63,557 nt of DNA from Allobacillus halotolerans (GTDB lineage Bacteria; Bacillota; Bacilli; Bacillales; Alkalibacillaceae). Below are positions 53,227 through 61,900 of this stretch, in pieces. Both the position numbers and the translations under genes were made by a program. Numbering within the stretch: the stretch's first letter is position 1; every line of letters starts with the position of its first letter. The notes beneath the pieces are model-generated. The model was not told where the DNA came from and did no database searches. It was given only the letters and a program-made list of their open reading frames with translations. Location of the stretch: positions 1 to 63,557 of the forward strand of contig NZ_JAHLZF010000009.1 in the NCBI RefSeq assembly GCF_018967645.1, in the 5' to 3' direction.

Positions 53227-54102
53227 ATGTCTGGAATGGAAAAACAAAATGGAAAAATAACACCTCCAGCTCAGAAACAATCTCGTCAACCAGGCTTTGA
53301 AAATGAAATGAATCCAGAGCCTGAGTACATTCGTGAAGGCTATAAAGGTAGCGACAAACTGAAAGATAAAGTAGCTATTGTAACTGGAGGAGATAGCGGA
53401 ATCGGTAGAGCTGTCAGTCTCCACTTTGCCATTGAAGGGGCGAAGGTCGTCATCGTTTACTACGATGAAGACGAAGATGCGAACAAAACAAAGGAATTGA
53501 TAGAGAAAGAAGGTGGCGAGTGTCTACTGATTGCAGGGGATATCGGAAAAGAAGAATTCTCTAAGCAAATTGTCGATGAGACGCTTAATCAGTTTGGTAA
53601 AATCGATATTCTCGTAAATAATGCTGCTGAACAGCATGTCCTAGAAGACTTCATGGATATAACAAGTGACCAACTAAAGCGCACGTTCGAAACGAATTTC
53701 TTTGGTATGGTCTATTTAACGCAAGCTGTCATGCCACACTTGAAAGAAGGAAGCAGTATCATTAATACGTCTTCCATCACAGCATATGAAGGAAATCCGG
53801 TGTTGATTGATTACTCAGCTACTAAAGGAGCGATCACGTCATTTACCCGCTCCCTTTCTCAAAATGTTGTCGGAAAGGGCATTCGGGTCAATGGGGTTGC
53901 ACCAGGTCCTATTTGGACACCATTAATTCCTGCATCATTTTCTGAAAAACAAGTGGATAACTTCGGTGGAAGTCAACCGATGAAGCGGCCAGGCCAACCA
54001 GCCGAATTGGCACCAGCCTATGTTTATCTAGCAAGTGATGATTCTACGTATGTCTCCGGTCAGATGATTCATGTCAATGGTGGTGCAATCTTGAACGGAT
54101 AA
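53227..54102 (+). CDS. Short-chain dehydrogenase/reductase
   Basis: 291 residues. Cofactor motif VTGGDSGIGRAVS near 55, NNAA near 135, catalytic Ser in NTSSITAYEG and YSATKG (Tyr and Lys near 202). The 45-residue N-terminal arm (PPAQKQSRQPG..) is typical of a Bacillus general-stress SDR group (YhdF/YhxC-like). AAAGGAGAG precedes the ATG. A possible weak sigma-B-type -10 (GGGTAA) lies upstream without a good -35. Substrate unknown. Confidence 0.9.
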   Translation: MSGMEKQNGKITPPAQKQSRQPGFENEMNPEPEYIREGYKGSDKLKDKVAIVTGGDSGIGRAVSLHFAIEGAKVVIVYYDEDEDANKTKELIEKEGGECLLIAGDIGKEEFSKQIVDETLNQFGKIDILVNNAAEQHVLEDFMDITSDQLKRTFETNFFGMVYLTQAVMPHLKEGSSIINTSSITAYEGNPVLIDYSATKGAITSFTRSLSQNVVGKGIRVNGVAPGPIWTPLIPASFSEKQVDNFGGSQPMKRPGQPAELAPAYVYLASDDSTYVSGQMIHVNGGAILNG

Positions 54103-54112
54103 TTATTAGAGG

Positions 54113-54150
54113 AGAAGAATCCGATTGATACTCGGATTCTTCTTTTTTTT
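54113..54150 (+). terminator. SDR terminator
   Basis: AAGAATCCGA pairs with TCGGATTCTT over 7 nt, followed by CTTTTTTTT. Confidence 0.93.
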
Positions 54151-54156
54151 AATTTG

Positions 54157-54209
54157 CTATCTTGTATTGCAATATACTGAAAGATATACTATCATGTATT
54201 ACAAGATAG
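54157..54209. promoter_or_regulatory. PadR promoter/operator region
   Basis: CTATCTTGTA (54157-54166) and TACAAGATAG (54200-54209) are a perfect 10-bp inverted repeat with a 33-bp centre. A promoter fits within: TTGTAT (54163) and TATACT (54185), 16-bp spacer. Likely binding site of the PadR protein that follows. Confidence 0.75.
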
Positions 54210-54231
54210 ATGAGAAAAGGGTTTGATAAGT

Positions 54232-54558
54232 GTGTCTATGCGAAGTCAGTTACTAAAGGGAGTGCTGGAAGGCTGTCTGTTAGCCGTCATCTCCAATGAA
54301 ACGGTTTACGGATATGAACTTTCGAAAAAGCTGCAAGATCAAGGGCTGGAGGTCAGTGAAGGATCTATCTATCCAATTCTTTTGAGGTTACAAAAAGACG
54401 ATCTAATTTATGGAAAGATGGAGAAGTCACCGAGCGGACCGAATCGAAAATATTATTACATCACAGATAAAGGTCAGGAAGCATTAACAGAATTTGTAAA
54501 CAACTGGGAAGCCATTAAAACGCCAGTCGATCAATTAATGGGGAGGCGAAAGGGATGA
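54232..54558 (+). CDS. PadR-family transcriptional regulator
   Basis: 108 residues from GTG 54232 (ATG 54238 is also possible; TTG 54223 is too close to AAAAGGG). Winged helix: LLKGVLEGCLLAVISNETVYGYELSKKL, SEGSIYPILLRLQKDDLI and the wing PSGPNRKYYYITDKGQEAL are standard PadR. Overlaps the next membrane-protein gene by 4 bp, a common PadR-DUF pairing. Likely autorepressor through the palindrome upstream. Confidence 0.92.
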   Translation: MSMRSQLLKGVLEGCLLAVISNETVYGYELSKKLQDQGLEVSEGSIYPILLRLQKDDLIYGKMEKSPSGPNRKYYYITDKGQEALTEFVNNWEAIKTPVDQLMGRRKG

Positions 54559-55280
54559 ATTCTCAAGAATTAATCAAGTTAAACAACAAAAAAAGAGAAA
54601 AGCTCAATGAAGAAAACCTAAAATATTACGAAGACATGTTGGTTTACCTTCGTTTATCGTTTCTTAAATCAGAACAAGAAACCGAGGAGTTGTTAAACGA
54701 GCTGCTTGACCATTTATTAGAAGCCCAAGAAGAAGGGAAAGACTTCACCGAGGTTTTCGGTGATGATCCAAAGCAATATGCGAATGAGTTGCTTGGAGAA
54801 ATACCAAAATCCATGACAAAAGAACGATTCAATTTATTTTTATTAGGAAGTTTTTCATTTTTTGCATCCGTGCTCATATTTAATGGATTAATTGATACGG
54901 TCATGTATTATATCTTTGGTAAAGGAAGCGCGATGGATGAGGTTTATCTTGGAACTGCCATCGTCCAATCCAGCATCTCCTTGTTGATTGCATTCTTCTT
55001 CTTATTTATCGTTATGGAATATTTAAAGTGGTCCATGTTTAAGAACATCAATAAATATCTGGAATTTTTTTATTTATGGTTAATTAGCGCTTTGAGTATC
55101 GGTGTTTTCGTTTTGCCCATTTACTTCCTGCCCGATTTCGGTACATCGTTTGAAGTCCCGGTATATAGCTATTTAATTGCAGGGATCTTGTTAGGACTTA
55201 TTGTTTATGGCATATTTAAGTTAAAAGGGAATAGTAAAAAAGCATCGAGAGATCAAGGCTCAAACTTTAATCGTGAGTAG
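54555..55280 (+). CDS. DUF1129-like membrane protein, PadR partner
   Basis: 241 residues. The first 95 are helical and acidic (EETEELLNELLDHLLEAQEEGKDF, ELLGEIPKSMTKERFNLF), then five to six membrane helices. This is the usual partner of PadR regulators in Firmicutes; function unknown. ATGA overlap with padR shows co-translation. The stop lies 9 bp before a 52-bp repeat array, with no hairpin terminator between. Confidence 0.8.
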   Translation: MNSQELIKLNNKKREKLNEENLKYYEDMLVYLRLSFLKSEQETEELLNELLDHLLEAQEEGKDFTEVFGDDPKQYANELLGEIPKSMTKERFNLFLLGSFSFFASVLIFNGLIDTVMYYIFGKGSAMDEVYLGTAIVQSSISLLIAFFFLFIVMEYLKWSMFKNINKYLEFFYLWLISALSIGVFVLPIYFLPDFGTSFEVPVYSYLIAGILLGLIVYGIFKLKGNSKKASRDQGSNFNRE

Positions 55281-55288
55281 TGCGAAAA

Positions 55289-55645
55289 CTGGAAAGTCTT
55301 ATGAAACGCTCTATACCCACGAACGGGAGGCAAGTGAAGTCGAAAAGTCTTATAGAAGCACTCTATACCCCCGAGCGGGCAAAAAACGAGTTCGAAAAGT
55401 CCTATAGAAGCGCTCTATACCCCTGAGCGAGCAGAAAACGACTTCGAAAAGTCTTATAGAAGCACTCTATACCCCCGAGCGGACAAAAAACGAGTTCGAA
55501 AAGTCCTATAGAAGTGCTCTATACCCCCGAGCGGGCAGAAAACAAGTTCGGAAAGTCTTATAGAAGCGCTCTATACCCCCGAGCGAGCAGAAAACGAGTT
55601 CGAAAAGTCCTATAGAAGCGCTCTATACCCCCGAGCGGGCAAAAA
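55289..55645 (+). repeat. 52-bp tandem repeat array, 7 copies
   Basis: CGAAAAGT anchors (first copy diverged) at 55289, 55341, 55393, 55445, 55497, 55549 and 55601: exactly 52 bp. Each unit holds TATAGAAGCGCTCTATA, a near-perfect palindrome, and CCCGAGCGGG, a second small stem. The core ATAGAAGCGCTCT resembles ATAGGCGCTCT of the array at 12-358. Lies between two convergent genes. Confidence 0.95.
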
Positions 55646-55721
55646 AGCTCGCTCTACCCGTGAATAGAACACATCTAATCATAGATAGAGTAGAAAATAA
55701 GTCTTCTATCCACGATCAGAC

Positions 55722-55753
55722 AAAGAAAAAGCACCAGCCACTCAGCCGGTGCT
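55722..55753 (-). terminator. Terminator of the MscS gene
   Basis: On the minus strand AGCACCGGC pairs with GCTGGTGCT around GAGTG, followed by TTTTTCTTT. Confidence 0.88.
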
Positions 55754-55760
55754 CTATACC

Positions 55761-56888
55761 TTATTTTTCCCCTTTGTTGGAGGGAACTTTCTTCACTTTT
55801 AATGGATTTCTTTTTACAGGGCCTTCTTCTTCCACACGTAAAGATTGCGCAGGAACGGCAACTTTGACGTTTTCTTTGCTGAGGATTTCAAGGATTTTGA
55901 AGTTGATTTCTTCTTGGATGGCTAAAAATTCTCCCCAGTCAGTCGTTTTCGTAAAGAAATATAGCATAATATTTAAACTATCGGTTTCGTACCGAGTAAA
56001 ATTCACAAAGATTGTTTCCGGGTGAATACCTGGATGGTTCTCAACATAAGTGCGAATTTGTTTAATCGAATGTTCTAGTTTTTCTTTCGGTGTGTGTGAA
56101 CTGATTTTCAAATCATAGCTAATTTGTCGTTTACCCATCTCACTCCAATTTGTAATCGGTTCATTCGAAAGAGTCGAATTGGGTATGATTACTAAGGAAT
56201 CGGCGAAAGTGCGTACGGCAGTGCTTCTGAAACTGATATCCTCAACGATCCCTTCGATACTTGGTGTCATAATCCAATCTCCCAAGTTAAAAGGCTTTTC
56301 CGTTATAATGACAACGCCGCCGAATAAATTTTTAATGACTTCTTGAGCTGCAAGGGCAAAGGCTAATCCACCCAGACCAAGACCAGCGACGAATCCATTG
56401 ACATCGTATCCAAATTCTTGTGCAATAATTGAAAAACTGATGGCGACAATAACAAAACGGAGTACTTTCGTCAGGAAGGGAATAAGGATTTCATCAATTT
56501 TATTATCATAATGTTCATTGATTTTATTAAATACTTCTGACGTTCCTGATGACAAATTCCATAATCCCCACGTGATCAAAACAATAAGTGCCACTCGAAT
56601 TAATCGGATAAAAGCGAAATTTTTCTCGTCAAAATAAGGGAAATATTCTAATGCCACGTAGATTCCAATGATGACAATGAGCCAGCGCATCGGTTTCTCA
56701 AAGGCATATAATATATTCTTAAATAATGATGTAGGGCTTTTATTCGCTAATTTTAAGATGAGTTTGAAAATATATTTGGTGAAAATCTTTCGAAATAAGG
56801 AAAATAAGATAAAGATTCCTATTGTGATTGCGATGGATTTTAGGACATCAAAATCATCCAGTTGTTTTAAAAATGACCAATCAATCAA
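55761..56888 (-). CDS. MscS-family mechanosensitive ion channel
   Basis: 375 residues from TTG 56888 after AAAGGAG. Five membrane helices; the pore helix is GLGLGGLAFALAAQEVIKNLFGG near 170, followed by the MscS beta domain (EKPFNLGDWIM, IVEDISFRSTAVRTFADSLVIIPNS). B. subtilis YhdY has a similar design. Releases solutes on osmotic downshock, useful for a salt-tolerant host. Monocistronic, terminator at 55722. Confidence 0.92.
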   Translation of the reverse strand: MIDWSFLKQLDDFDVLKSIAITIGIFILFSLFRKIFTKYIFKLILKLANKSPTSLFKNILYAFEKPMRWLIVIIGIYVALEYFPYFDEKNFAFIRLIRVALIVLITWGLWNLSSGTSEVFNKINEHYDNKIDEILIPFLTKVLRFVIVAISFSIIAQEFGYDVNGFVAGLGLGGLAFALAAQEVIKNLFGGVVIITEKPFNLGDWIMTPSIEGIVEDISFRSTAVRTFADSLVIIPNSTLSNEPITNWSEMGKRQISYDLKISSHTPKEKLEHSIKQIRTYVENHPGIHPETIFVNFTRYETDSLNIMLYFFTKTTDWGEFLAIQEEINFKILEILSKENVKVAVPAQSLRVEEEGPVKRNPLKVKKVPSNKGEK

Positions 56889-56977
56889 GGTAATATCTCC
56901 TTTTCAATCAAATTGCATAGTCTTAGTTTGTCCGATGGGTGGATTTTCGTCAATCTTTTTTCCTGTGATGGTTGTAT

Positions 56978-57014
56978 AAAAATTGCCTCAAAAGCCAGCT
57001 TGGCTCTTGAGGCA
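56978..57014 (-). terminator. Terminator of the lipoprotein gene at 57029
   Basis: On the minus strand TGCCTCAAGAGCCA pairs with TGGCTTTTGAGGCA, followed by ATTTTT. Confidence 0.92.
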
Positions 57015-57028
57015 TAAGGTCAGTTCTA

Positions 57029-57970
57029 TTAGTATCCTTGCATTTGGAACATTTGCAGTTCTTCTGGAGTGATAATTTCTTCTTCTTCAGGGTTAATCGA
57101 GAACTCGACGTCTCCATTAATGTTGTTATATGTTGTATCAAGCGTTAAGCCAATACGCATGTCTTCTCCGTTTTCACTAACTTCCACGTCGCCAACAAAT
57201 GTTTGTTTTTGAATCATGTCATCGTCGATTTCTAGTTGAAGTTCAAATTGGTGCACCGTCGTTTGTTCCGCAGTGTTTTCCAAATCTGTTTTCATTTGTT
57301 CAATTTCTTCGTCGCTAAGTGCCTCACCGGATATTTCACCGCTTTTTTCAACGAGGTTAATAAAGTCTTCTTTTGTCAATTGAACCGTATACACACCGTC
57401 TTCTTTTGAAAAGTCATCTTCACTTTTCTCATTTAAGAAGTCAGTAGCCAACTTCTGTGATTGAGCCTTCAGTTCTTCAGGATCAATTTGTTCTTCGGTG
57501 CCTTGTGCTTGTTCCAATTCAGCTATGTCGACTTCAAGTAATTTTCCGTTTAACTCTTGTGGGATTGGAAACATCATCCCGAAGTTTTCGACTAAGCTAT
57601 CTGTGCGGATGTAAATTTTTTCACTCTCCAGGTCTTGCAAAAACGGTACGCTTAAGTCGAGAGTCATTGGTGCCATCTGACCATTTAAATTGAATGTAAC
57701 TTGTTGCTTTCCGGCATCTTCATCATAGATACTCTCGAAGCTGATTTCCATATCATTGAACATTTGAAGATATGGATCGACAGTCGGGTCATTGAAGTTT
57801 CCTTCTAAATTAACGTCTACGTTACTGACCGACTCAAAGCTGGTCGCCTCTACAGTGTTTTGGAGAGCTTCAATAACTTGCTCTTTCTCACTTCTATCAT
57901 CATCTCCACCACTACATGCAGCCAAGATTAAGACTGATAGTAATAGCAGTGTTCCTAAAATTCTCTTCAT
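57029..57970 (-). CDS. DUF6612-like lipoprotein
   Basis: 313 residues with signal peptide LGTLLLLSVLILAAC and lipobox LAAC (Cys 19). The mature part is strongly acidic and beta-rich (VSNVDVNLEGNFNDPTVDPYL.. IYIRTDSLVENFGMMF..), a LppX/LolA-like layout seen in DUF6612 lipoproteins. Possibly binds lipid or metal at the outer membrane face; not tested. GGGGGCTC upstream is a weak ribosome binding site. Monocistronic. Confidence 0.82.
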   Translation of the reverse strand: MKRILGTLLLLSVLILAACSGGDDDRSEKEQVIEALQNTVEATSFESVSNVDVNLEGNFNDPTVDPYLQMFNDMEISFESIYDEDAGKQQVTFNLNGQMAPMTLDLSVPFLQDLESEKIYIRTDSLVENFGMMFPIPQELNGKLLEVDIAELEQAQGTEEQIDPEELKAQSQKLATDFLNEKSEDDFSKEDGVYTVQLTKEDFINLVEKSGEISGEALSDEEIEQMKTDLENTAEQTTVHQFELQLEIDDDMIQKQTFVGDVEVSENGEDMRIGLTLDTTYNNINGDVEFSINPEEEEIITPEELQMFQMQGY

Positions 57971-58338
57971 AAAAAAATGAGCCCCCTTAATATTCCTATA
58001 TGATTATAGTAGCATATTTTTATGCGAAAAATCTTTAAAACTAACAAATAATTTTACAACTTTAAACATAATAAACTACGTCTATATTTGTATGCCAACA
58101 CCAAAGGAGGTATGCCTGTCACGAGTCATTATTCTTCATTCTTCGTTTGCTAATATATGTTAATGAATCCGCGTCATTAAGAAGGCCTTATTTGTTTGAA
58201 TGTGCTCCTTTTTCACATTGACACACGTTTGTACAAATTCATGCAAAAGTTAACCCTAAATAATACAAATTTTTTTGCATTTCAGTTCATTTCAGATAAG
58301 ATTAATAATTAGAAGGCTTGCGAGGAGGAATCGATCTG
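57971..58338. other. Intergenic region, no firm gene
   Basis: About 370 bp, AT-rich. AAAGGAGG at 58104 stands directly before ATG with one base between, too close for use; the 13-codon frame behind it is not convincing. Promoters for the divergent genes on both sides must lie here but none stands out. Confidence 0.5.
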
Positions 58339-58488
58339 GTGAAAGACCATAATCATAAGGATGGCCGAAAAAAGGTTGGGAAAAGGCGAAGAACAGAAAA
58401 CCCTTGGTTGGAACTTTTGTTTAATTTTGCAGATATCTTTCTTTATCTGCCACGCTTGGTTAGTTCTATTGTAAAGAATATTTGGTAA
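58339..58488 (+). CDS. Small basic amphipathic protein
   Basis: 49 residues from GTG 58339 after GGAGGAA. A very basic N-terminus (KKVGKRRRTE) is followed by ENPWLELLFNFADIFLYLP and SSIVKNIW, an amphipathic or membrane helix. I do not recognise it. It is 30 bp ahead of the amidase gene and probably co-transcribed. Confidence 0.68.
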   Translation: MKDHNHKDGRKKVGKRRRTENPWLELLFNFADIFLYLPRLVSSIVKNIW

Positions 58489-58518
58489 GTCAATATGTTG
58501 ATAGGAGAGGAAATAACG

Positions 58519-59940
58519 ATGGAAAACTTTGAAGAACTGTTAGAAAAGGATGCACTTGGACAAAAAGAGCTTCTTGATGCAAATGAAATTACCGCGAAGG
58601 AATTAACTGATTTTTACATAAAACAAATACAAACGTACAACCCGTCGTTGAATGCAGTCGTCCATGAAATGTTTGACGAAGCGAAAGATCAAGTGAAGAA
58701 TGTTGATTTAAATGCAAGTCCTGTTGCCGGATTGCCGTTTTTGATCAAGGATTTGAATGCGATCAAAAATCAACCGCTGACAAGTGGCTCGAAGTTGCAT
58801 GAAGATGTGATTGCACCTGAGAATGATGAGCTCGTAGACCGCTATGAGAAAGCAGGACTTGTGTTTTTAGGAAAAACAAACACGCCGGAATTTGGATTTT
58901 TGCCAACGACGGAGCCGACTTTATTTGGACCGACGAAGAATCCTTGGGCATTAGATCGGTCACCGGGTGGTTCCAGTGGTGGAACGTCCGCAGCAGTAGC
59001 GGCAGGACTCGTTCCTTTTGCACATGGAAATGATGGAGGAGGCTCTCTTCGTATTCCGGCTTCTGCAACTGGTTTATTCGGTTTCAAGCCGAGCCGAGGT
59101 CGACTGCCATATCCGCCATACATTAACCATTTCCCGATCAACCATGCCATCACACGATCGGTTCGTGATAGTGCAGCTTTGTTGGATGTCTTAAATGGTG
59201 GGGTGCCGCGATCTTTGTATCCATCTTTCGAGAAGCGGACAGACTTTGCGGAAAAATCACAGCAATCTCCAGGCAAGCTTAAAATTGCCGTCACTTATGA
59301 TGCAGGTGGAAAAGTAGAGCTTGATGCTGAAACAAGAAAGAATCTCGACCAATCCGTTCAATTAATGAAAGACTTGGGCCATGAAGTTGTCGAAGCGACA
59401 CCTGCTTATGATTATGAGGGAGTAGCAAATGCATTCATTAATATTTGGTTATCGTCAGGCTCTGTCATGATTAAACATATGGGACAAATGGTTGGCAAAG
59501 AAGTCACGCGTGAAAATGTCGAACCGCTTTCCTATGAAATTATGAAATACGGCCAAAATATTTCGGCGGCTGACTATGAGGAAGCGCGGGTATTTGCTGC
59601 AATTGAATCAGAAAAAATCATGTCTTTCTTCCAGGAATATGATGTTTGGATGACACCGACGATGAATCAGCTTCCGAAGAAAACAGGCGAAGAGAAAGAC
59701 GTGACAGAAGCATATGGACCGATGCTCGAGAACATGCTGAATTATAATCCGTTCATGCCACTTGCCAATGCGACCGGACAACCAGCGATGAGTGTTCCAA
59801 CACATTGGACAGAGGAAGGAATACCTGTAGGAACGCACTTCTTTGGGCGCTTAGGAGAAGATGAATTACTGTTCCAATTGGCACATCAAATTGAAAAAGA
59901 ACAACCGTGGTTCCATAAATATAAAGAAATTAAGCTATAA
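58519..59940 (+). CDS. Amidase signature-family amidase
   Basis: 473 residues from ATG 58519 after GGAGAGG; an upstream in-frame ATG at 58495 is rejected. Ser-cisSer-Lys triad: Lys in LPFLIKDLNA (near 77), cis-Ser and nucleophile in SPGGSSGGTSAAVAAG (near 153-177) and GGGSLRIPASATGLFGFKPSRG. Lacks GatB-type partners and GatA context, so not the glutamyl-tRNA amidotransferase; substrate unknown. Terminator at 59949. Confidence 0.92.
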   Translation: MENFEELLEKDALGQKELLDANEITAKELTDFYIKQIQTYNPSLNAVVHEMFDEAKDQVKNVDLNASPVAGLPFLIKDLNAIKNQPLTSGSKLHEDVIAPENDELVDRYEKAGLVFLGKTNTPEFGFLPTTEPTLFGPTKNPWALDRSPGGSSGGTSAAVAAGLVPFAHGNDGGGSLRIPASATGLFGFKPSRGRLPYPPYINHFPINHAITRSVRDSAALLDVLNGGVPRSLYPSFEKRTDFAEKSQQSPGKLKIAVTYDAGGKVELDAETRKNLDQSVQLMKDLGHEVVEATPAYDYEGVANAFINIWLSSGSVMIKHMGQMVGKEVTRENVEPLSYEIMKYGQNISAADYEEARVFAAIESEKIMSFFQEYDVWMTPTMNQLPKKTGEEKDVTEAYGPMLENMLNYNPFMPLANATGQPAMSVPTHWTEEGIPVGTHFFGRLGEDELLFQLAHQIEKEQPWFHKYKEIKL

Positions 59941-59948
59941 CATTTCAC

Positions 59949-59988
59949 CTCTTGCTTGAACAGACTGTTCGGGCGAGAGTTTTTTTAT
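59949..59988 (+). terminator. Amidase terminator
   Basis: CTCTTGC pairs with GCGAGAG (one G-U pair), with GAACA/TGTTC inside, followed by TTTTTTT. Confidence 0.82.
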
Positions 59989-60438
59989 TTATTCGACTGT
60001 TTCTTTTGCGATACGCACTAATTTTTGGCGAAATATCTCTCTTTCTTCACCGGTGAACGGTTTAGGTCCTTTAAATCGTTGACCGCTCTTTCGTGCTTGT
60101 TGATTTAAATAGCGTGAAGTCAACAGCCGGTCGATGTTTTCATGGGTATATAAAAAGCCTTTATGGTGCATGGCCGAACATCCTTTTGATAGGACTAAAG
60201 AAGCTAATCCATAATCTTGGGTAATGATTAGATCACCTTGGCTTGCCATTTGCATCACTTTGTAATCCGCCGCTTCACTTTCAGAATCAACATACACCGT
60301 TTTCACAAAACTGGGGTACTGTTCAGCAGAAAAGTGGGCGTAACTCATCACGAGCAAAACCCCTAACCCAAACTCACCCGCGACTTCAATCACCTCGCTT
60401 TTTACTGGACTTGCATCAGCATCAACGATAATTTTCAT
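59989..60438 (-). CDS. UPF0178 (YaiI/YqxD) protein
   Basis: 149 residues with the PIN-like fold of UPF0178: IIVDADASPVKSEV at the start, DSESEAADYKVMQMASQGDLIITQDYGLASLVL and GKGFLYT..RYLNQQARKSGQRFKGPKPFT. The Asp cluster suggests a metal-dependent nuclease, but no function is established. AGGAGAG sets the ATG. Convergent with the amidase. Confidence 0.92.
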   Translation of the reverse strand: MKIIVDADASPVKSEVIEVAGEFGLGVLLVMSYAHFSAEQYPSFVKTVYVDSESEAADYKVMQMASQGDLIITQDYGLASLVLSKGCSAMHHKGFLYTHENIDRLLTSRYLNQQARKSGQRFKGPKPFTGEEREIFRQKLVRIAKETVE

Positions 60439-60552
60439 TGTTTTCTCTCCTTACCATCCGACTAAAGCGCATATATGTATATGTTGCACTGTTCCTTCTT
60501 TAATATTGAACGATTTAAAAGTCATTGACAAGATGAATCCATCCATATATAG

Positions 60553-60587
60553 TTATAATATACCTAGTGCATTAGTGCAGTAATGCA
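60553..60587. promoter_or_regulatory. GntR operon -10 and palindromic operator
   Basis: TATAAT at 60553-60558 is followed 5 bp later by AGTGCATTA (60564-60572), GTGCAG, TAATGCACT (60579-60587): a perfect 9-bp inverted repeat at the expected transcription start. Likely operator of the GntR regulator at 60612. Confidence 0.82.
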
Positions 60588-60611
60588 CTGATTATAGATT
60601 AAATACATAAA

Positions 60612-61007
60612 GTGGGGTGGGAGGATTTGCTAGATCATGCAAGCAATAAGCCGATTTATATACAAATTGCTGAATGGTTGGAGAATGAGATTTTATCCGA
60701 GCGAGTAAAGGTCGGAGAAAAAATTTATTCACAATATCAGCTTGCCGATCGCTTCAATATTAATCCTGCCACCGCGGCAAAAGGACTGAATTTGCTTGCT
60801 GAGGAAGAGATTGTTCATAAGCGAAGAGGTCTTGGAATGTTTGTCGAAGAAGCGGCAGTAACCATCATTAAAGAAAAACGTAAAAATAAAACGTTGAAGC
60901 GGATGCTTCGAGAAATTGTCAAAGAGGCAAATTACTTGGATGTTTCGATGGATGAGTTAAATGAAATGTTACGGAAAATTCATGAAGAAGAGAGGGAAGA
61001 AGGATGA
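60612..61007 (+). CDS. YtrA-type GntR transcriptional regulator
   Basis: 131 residues from GTG 60612; TTG 60627 is an alternative that starts closer to the conserved KPIYIQIAEWLENEIL. Winged helix with QYQLADRFNINPATAAKGLNLL and wing HKRRGLGMFVEEAA; the short C-terminal helical tail is the YtrA type. It controls ABC transporters in Bacillus, often in response to cell-wall-active antibiotics. Overlaps the ATPase gene by 4 bp; operator palindrome just upstream. Confidence 0.9.
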   Translation: MGWEDLLDHASNKPIYIQIAEWLENEILSERVKVGEKIYSQYQLADRFNINPATAAKGLNLLAEEEIVHKRRGLGMFVEEAAVTIIKEKRKNKTLKRMLREIVKEANYLDVSMDELNEMLRKIHEEEREEG

Positions 61008-61900
61008 CGGTTATCGATGTTCAAGGATTAACAAAGCAATACGGCGGACTGCATGCGTTGAATGCGGTCAATTTTTCCATTGAAGAAAATGAAATCATCG
61101 GCCTGATCGGAAGAAACGGTGCGGGGAAATCAACATTGCTGAAATGTTTAGCTGGCTATTATCACCCGACGGACGGACAAGTGCGTGTTCTCGGTGAAGA
61201 TCCGTTTGATAGTTTATTCGTTTCGGAGAATTTAATCTTTGTGGATGACGAAATGAGTTTCTCTTCAGAAATTAACTTAGCGGATATTTTACAAACGGCT
61301 GCTCGATTTTATCCGAATTGGGACCAAACCCTGGCACAGCGATTATTCGACTACTTTTCATTTCGTCCGGACCAACTGCATGGTGAGTTGTCAAAAGGAA
61401 AGAAGAGCACATTCAATATGATAATCGGCTTATGTGCTCGGACGAAAATTACGATTTTCGATGAACCGACAACAGGGATGGACTATTCTGTTCGTCAAGA
61501 TTTTTACCGTGCATTATTGAAAGATTATATTCAACATCCCCGAACGATTATTTTATCCAGTCATTTATTGACTGAATTAGAGACAGTGTTGGAGACGATC
61601 CTGTTGATTGATGAAGGTAGATTTGTCATCCAGGAATCGGTCGATCAGTTGAAAGAGAAAAGTTACGGCCTGACGGGTAGCGAGGAATCACTCAATCATT
61701 TACCGGGTGATGTTCAGATTTTACATGAGGAAAAATTGAGCGGAAATCAGGTGTATCAAGTTATTTTGGGTGATTTAGCAGAAGAGACGAAGTTGCAACT
61801 AGAGAAAGAAGATGTTCGCTTTTCACCGGTTTCAATTGACGATGTTTGTATGTTTTTAACCCAAGCAAAACGAGGAGGGATTGATCATGTCTTTGAATAA
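61004..61900 (+). CDS. ABC transporter ATP-binding protein (YtrB type)
   Basis: 298 residues. Walker A GRNGAGKST near 40, Walker B ITIFDEPTTGMD near 157, LLSSHLLTELE switch. The signature reads LSKGKKSTFN, as in YtrB-type ATPases with a diverged signature. Coupled to GntR upstream and to the permease downstream (overlap with 61887). Confidence 0.9.
   Translation: MTVIDVQGLTKQYGGLHALNAVNFSIEENEIIGLIGRNGAGKSTLLKCLAGYYHPTDGQVRVLGEDPFDSLFVSENLIFVDDEMSFSSEINLADILQTAARFYPNWDQTLAQRLFDYFSFRPDQLHGELSKGKKSTFNMIIGLCARTKITIFDEPTTGMDYSVRQDFYRALLKDYIQHPRTIILSSHLLTELETVLETILLIDEGRFVIQESVDQLKEKSYGLTGSEESLNHLPGDVQILHEEKLSGNQVYQVILGDLAEETKLQLEKEDVRFSPVSIDDVCMFLTQAKRGGIDHVFE

Noticed and set aside
58107-58150. 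Short leader peptide starting next to AAAGGAGG
   Set aside because: Only one base separates the GGAGG from ATG, and the 13-codon frame has no regulatory codon pattern.
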